A DNA stretch of 5,144 bases from NCBI GenBank assembly GCA_005888395.1, contig VAXF01000167.1:1-5144 (forward strand), in the 5' to 3' direction. The notes beneath the pieces were generated by a model. That model had not been told where the DNA came from and made no database searches. It worked only from the letters and a program-made list of their open reading frames with translations. How positions within the stretch are numbered: position 1 is the first letter of the stretch; each line of letters starts with the position of its first letter. Made by a program: the position numbers and the translations under genes. The stretch comes from Actinomycetota bacterium. GTDB taxonomy: Bacteria; Actinomycetota; Acidimicrobiia; Acidimicrobiales; AC-25. Of the stretch, positions 4,544 through 5,144 are shown piece after piece.

Positions 4544-5144
4544 GCGAACTCGTGATCTCGGGGCTGCGTGCCGGTGTGGAGGGCAAGGAGATCCTGCTCG
4601 GGGTCGACCTGACCGTCCGCAGTGGCGAGGTGCACGCCGTGATGGGTCCGAACGGTTCGGGCAAGTCCACGCTCGCCCACGTGGTGATGGGCGCTCCGGG
4701 CTACGAGGTGCTCAGTGGGAGCGTGACTCTCGACGGCGTCGACCTGCTCGGGCTCCCGGCCTGGCAGCGGGCGCAGGCGGGCCTGTTCCTCGCGATGCAG
4801 TACCCGACCGAGGTGCCCGGCGTCCCGCTCGAGGGCTTCCTCGCCGAGGCGCTCGCGGCTCGCGGCGACGACGCCGGCGCCCTGCACGAACGTCTCACCG
4901 AGGAGGCCGGCGCCATCGGCTTCGACGTCCACCTGCTCGAACGGGCGCTCAACGTCGAGCTGTCGGGCGGCGAGAAGAAGCGCAACGAGACCGTGCAGCT
5001 CTGCGTCCTCCGGCCGAAGATCGCCGTGCTCGACGAGATCGACTCCGGCCTCGACATCGACGCGTTGCGAGCCGTCAGCCGGCGCATCGAGCGGGAGACG
5101 CACGAGGCCGGGCTCGGCGTGCTCGCCATCACCCACTACAGCCG
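4540..5144 (+). CDS. sufC: SufC, Fe-S cluster assembly ATPase (3' end outside window)
   Basis: SufC is the soluble ABC-type ATPase that binds SufB and SufD and drives their rearrangement during Fe-S cluster assembly. 201 complete codons are present; the usual length is about 250, so the C-terminal fifth is missing. Seen in order: Walker A GPNGSGKST (36-44), Q-loop with Q87 in the SufC-typical MQYPTEVPG (86-94), ABC signature LSGGEKKRNE (141-150), Walker B IAVLDEIDSGLD (161-172), and H-loop H199 in ITHYS. The GEKKRNE and DEIDSGLD blocks separate SufC from ordinary transporters, and no membrane partner is encoded nearby. The start is ATG 4540 (MSELVISGL), which overlaps the stop of the small preceding ORF. 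There is no free ribosome site, because the upstream bases lie in a hairpin, so translation probably depends on coupling to the upstream reading frames. Confidence 0.95.
   Translation, partial: MSELVISGLRAGVEGKEILLGVDLTVRSGEVHAVMGPNGSGKSTLAHVVMGAPGYEVLSGSVTLDGVDLLGLPAWQRAQAGLFLAMQYPTEVPGVPLEGFLAEALAARGDDAGALHERLTEEAGAIGFDVHLLERALNVELSGGEKKRNETVQLCVLRPKIAVLDEIDSGLDIDALRAVSRRIERETHEAGLGVLAITHYS

Larger units (their letters stand above)
4463..4547 (+). repeat. Short inserted element flanked by an 8-bp direct repeat
   Basis: ATGAGCGA occurs at 4463-4470 and again at 4540-4547, exactly 77 bp apart, at the end of the Rieske gene and the beginning of sufC. Removing one copy and the 69 bp between would leave the Rieske stop and sufC start overlapping as ATGA, a normal operon junction. 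The stretch between contains GCCGAAGGC motifs and two perfect hairpins, which is typical of small palindromic repeat elements. No terminal inverted repeats are visible. ATGAGCGA (Met-Ser-Glu) is a common gene start, so the repeat could be coincidental. No second copy of the element was seen in this window. Confidence 0.4.

Noticed and set aside
4108..5136. A 342-codon minus-strand open frame opposite the Rieske gene and sufC
   Set aside because: Both plus-strand genes have complete family motifs. The antisense translation has none.
1..5144. CRISPR array, tRNA, rRNA or transposase
   Set aside because: No regularly spaced repeats, cloverleaf-like segment, rRNA-like stretch or transposase motif was seen on either strand.

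Overview
The window is a high-GC stretch whose coding frames strongly prefer G/C-ending codons. It holds a suf (iron-sulfur cluster assembly) segment in the order sufD, Rieske ferredoxin, sufC, plus a member of the mycothiol-dependent maleylpyruvate isomerase/DinB family and a methyltransferase of the Mycobacterium-expanded LCM family. Together these point to an actinobacterium, possibly an Acidimicrobiia-like lineage. The phylum is fairly secure; the class is a guess.

Layout. (1) 2-238, plus: C-terminal end of an LCM-type SAM methyltransferase. (2) 249-950, plus: DinB/MDMPI-family protein, 10 bp downstream. (3) A 65-bp convergent gap (951-1015) with no convincing terminator. (4) 1016-2256, minus: a two-gene unit of a small four-helix membrane protein (1831-2256) followed, with a 4-nt overlap, by a crotonase-fold enzyme (1016-1834) that carries the three acidic residues of dienoyl-CoA isomerases. 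(5) An 18-bp divergent gap (2257-2274) with a possible leaderless promoter. (6) 2275-2916, plus: HAD-IB phosphatase resembling MtnX, with a five-cysteine cluster. (7) 2965 to the window end, plus: sufD, Rieske [2Fe-2S] ferredoxin and sufC (cut off after residue 201).

The suf genes work together. SufC is the ABC ATPase that drives the SufB/SufD scaffold, and SufD is the scaffold partner. The small Rieske protein, encoded between them, is a plausible electron carrier or cluster-binding partner. sufB is not in the window and does not lie directly upstream of sufD, where it is often found.

The most unusual spot is the Rieske-sufC junction. About 77 bp appear to be inserted exactly at an ATGA stop/start overlap, flanked by an 8-bp direct repeat (ATGAGCGA). 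The stretch contains two abutting perfect hairpins and creates a 26-codon ORF that overlaps both neighbours by ATGA. A second point is sufD itself: it has no ATG, GTG or TTG at its expected N terminus and appears to start at CTG.
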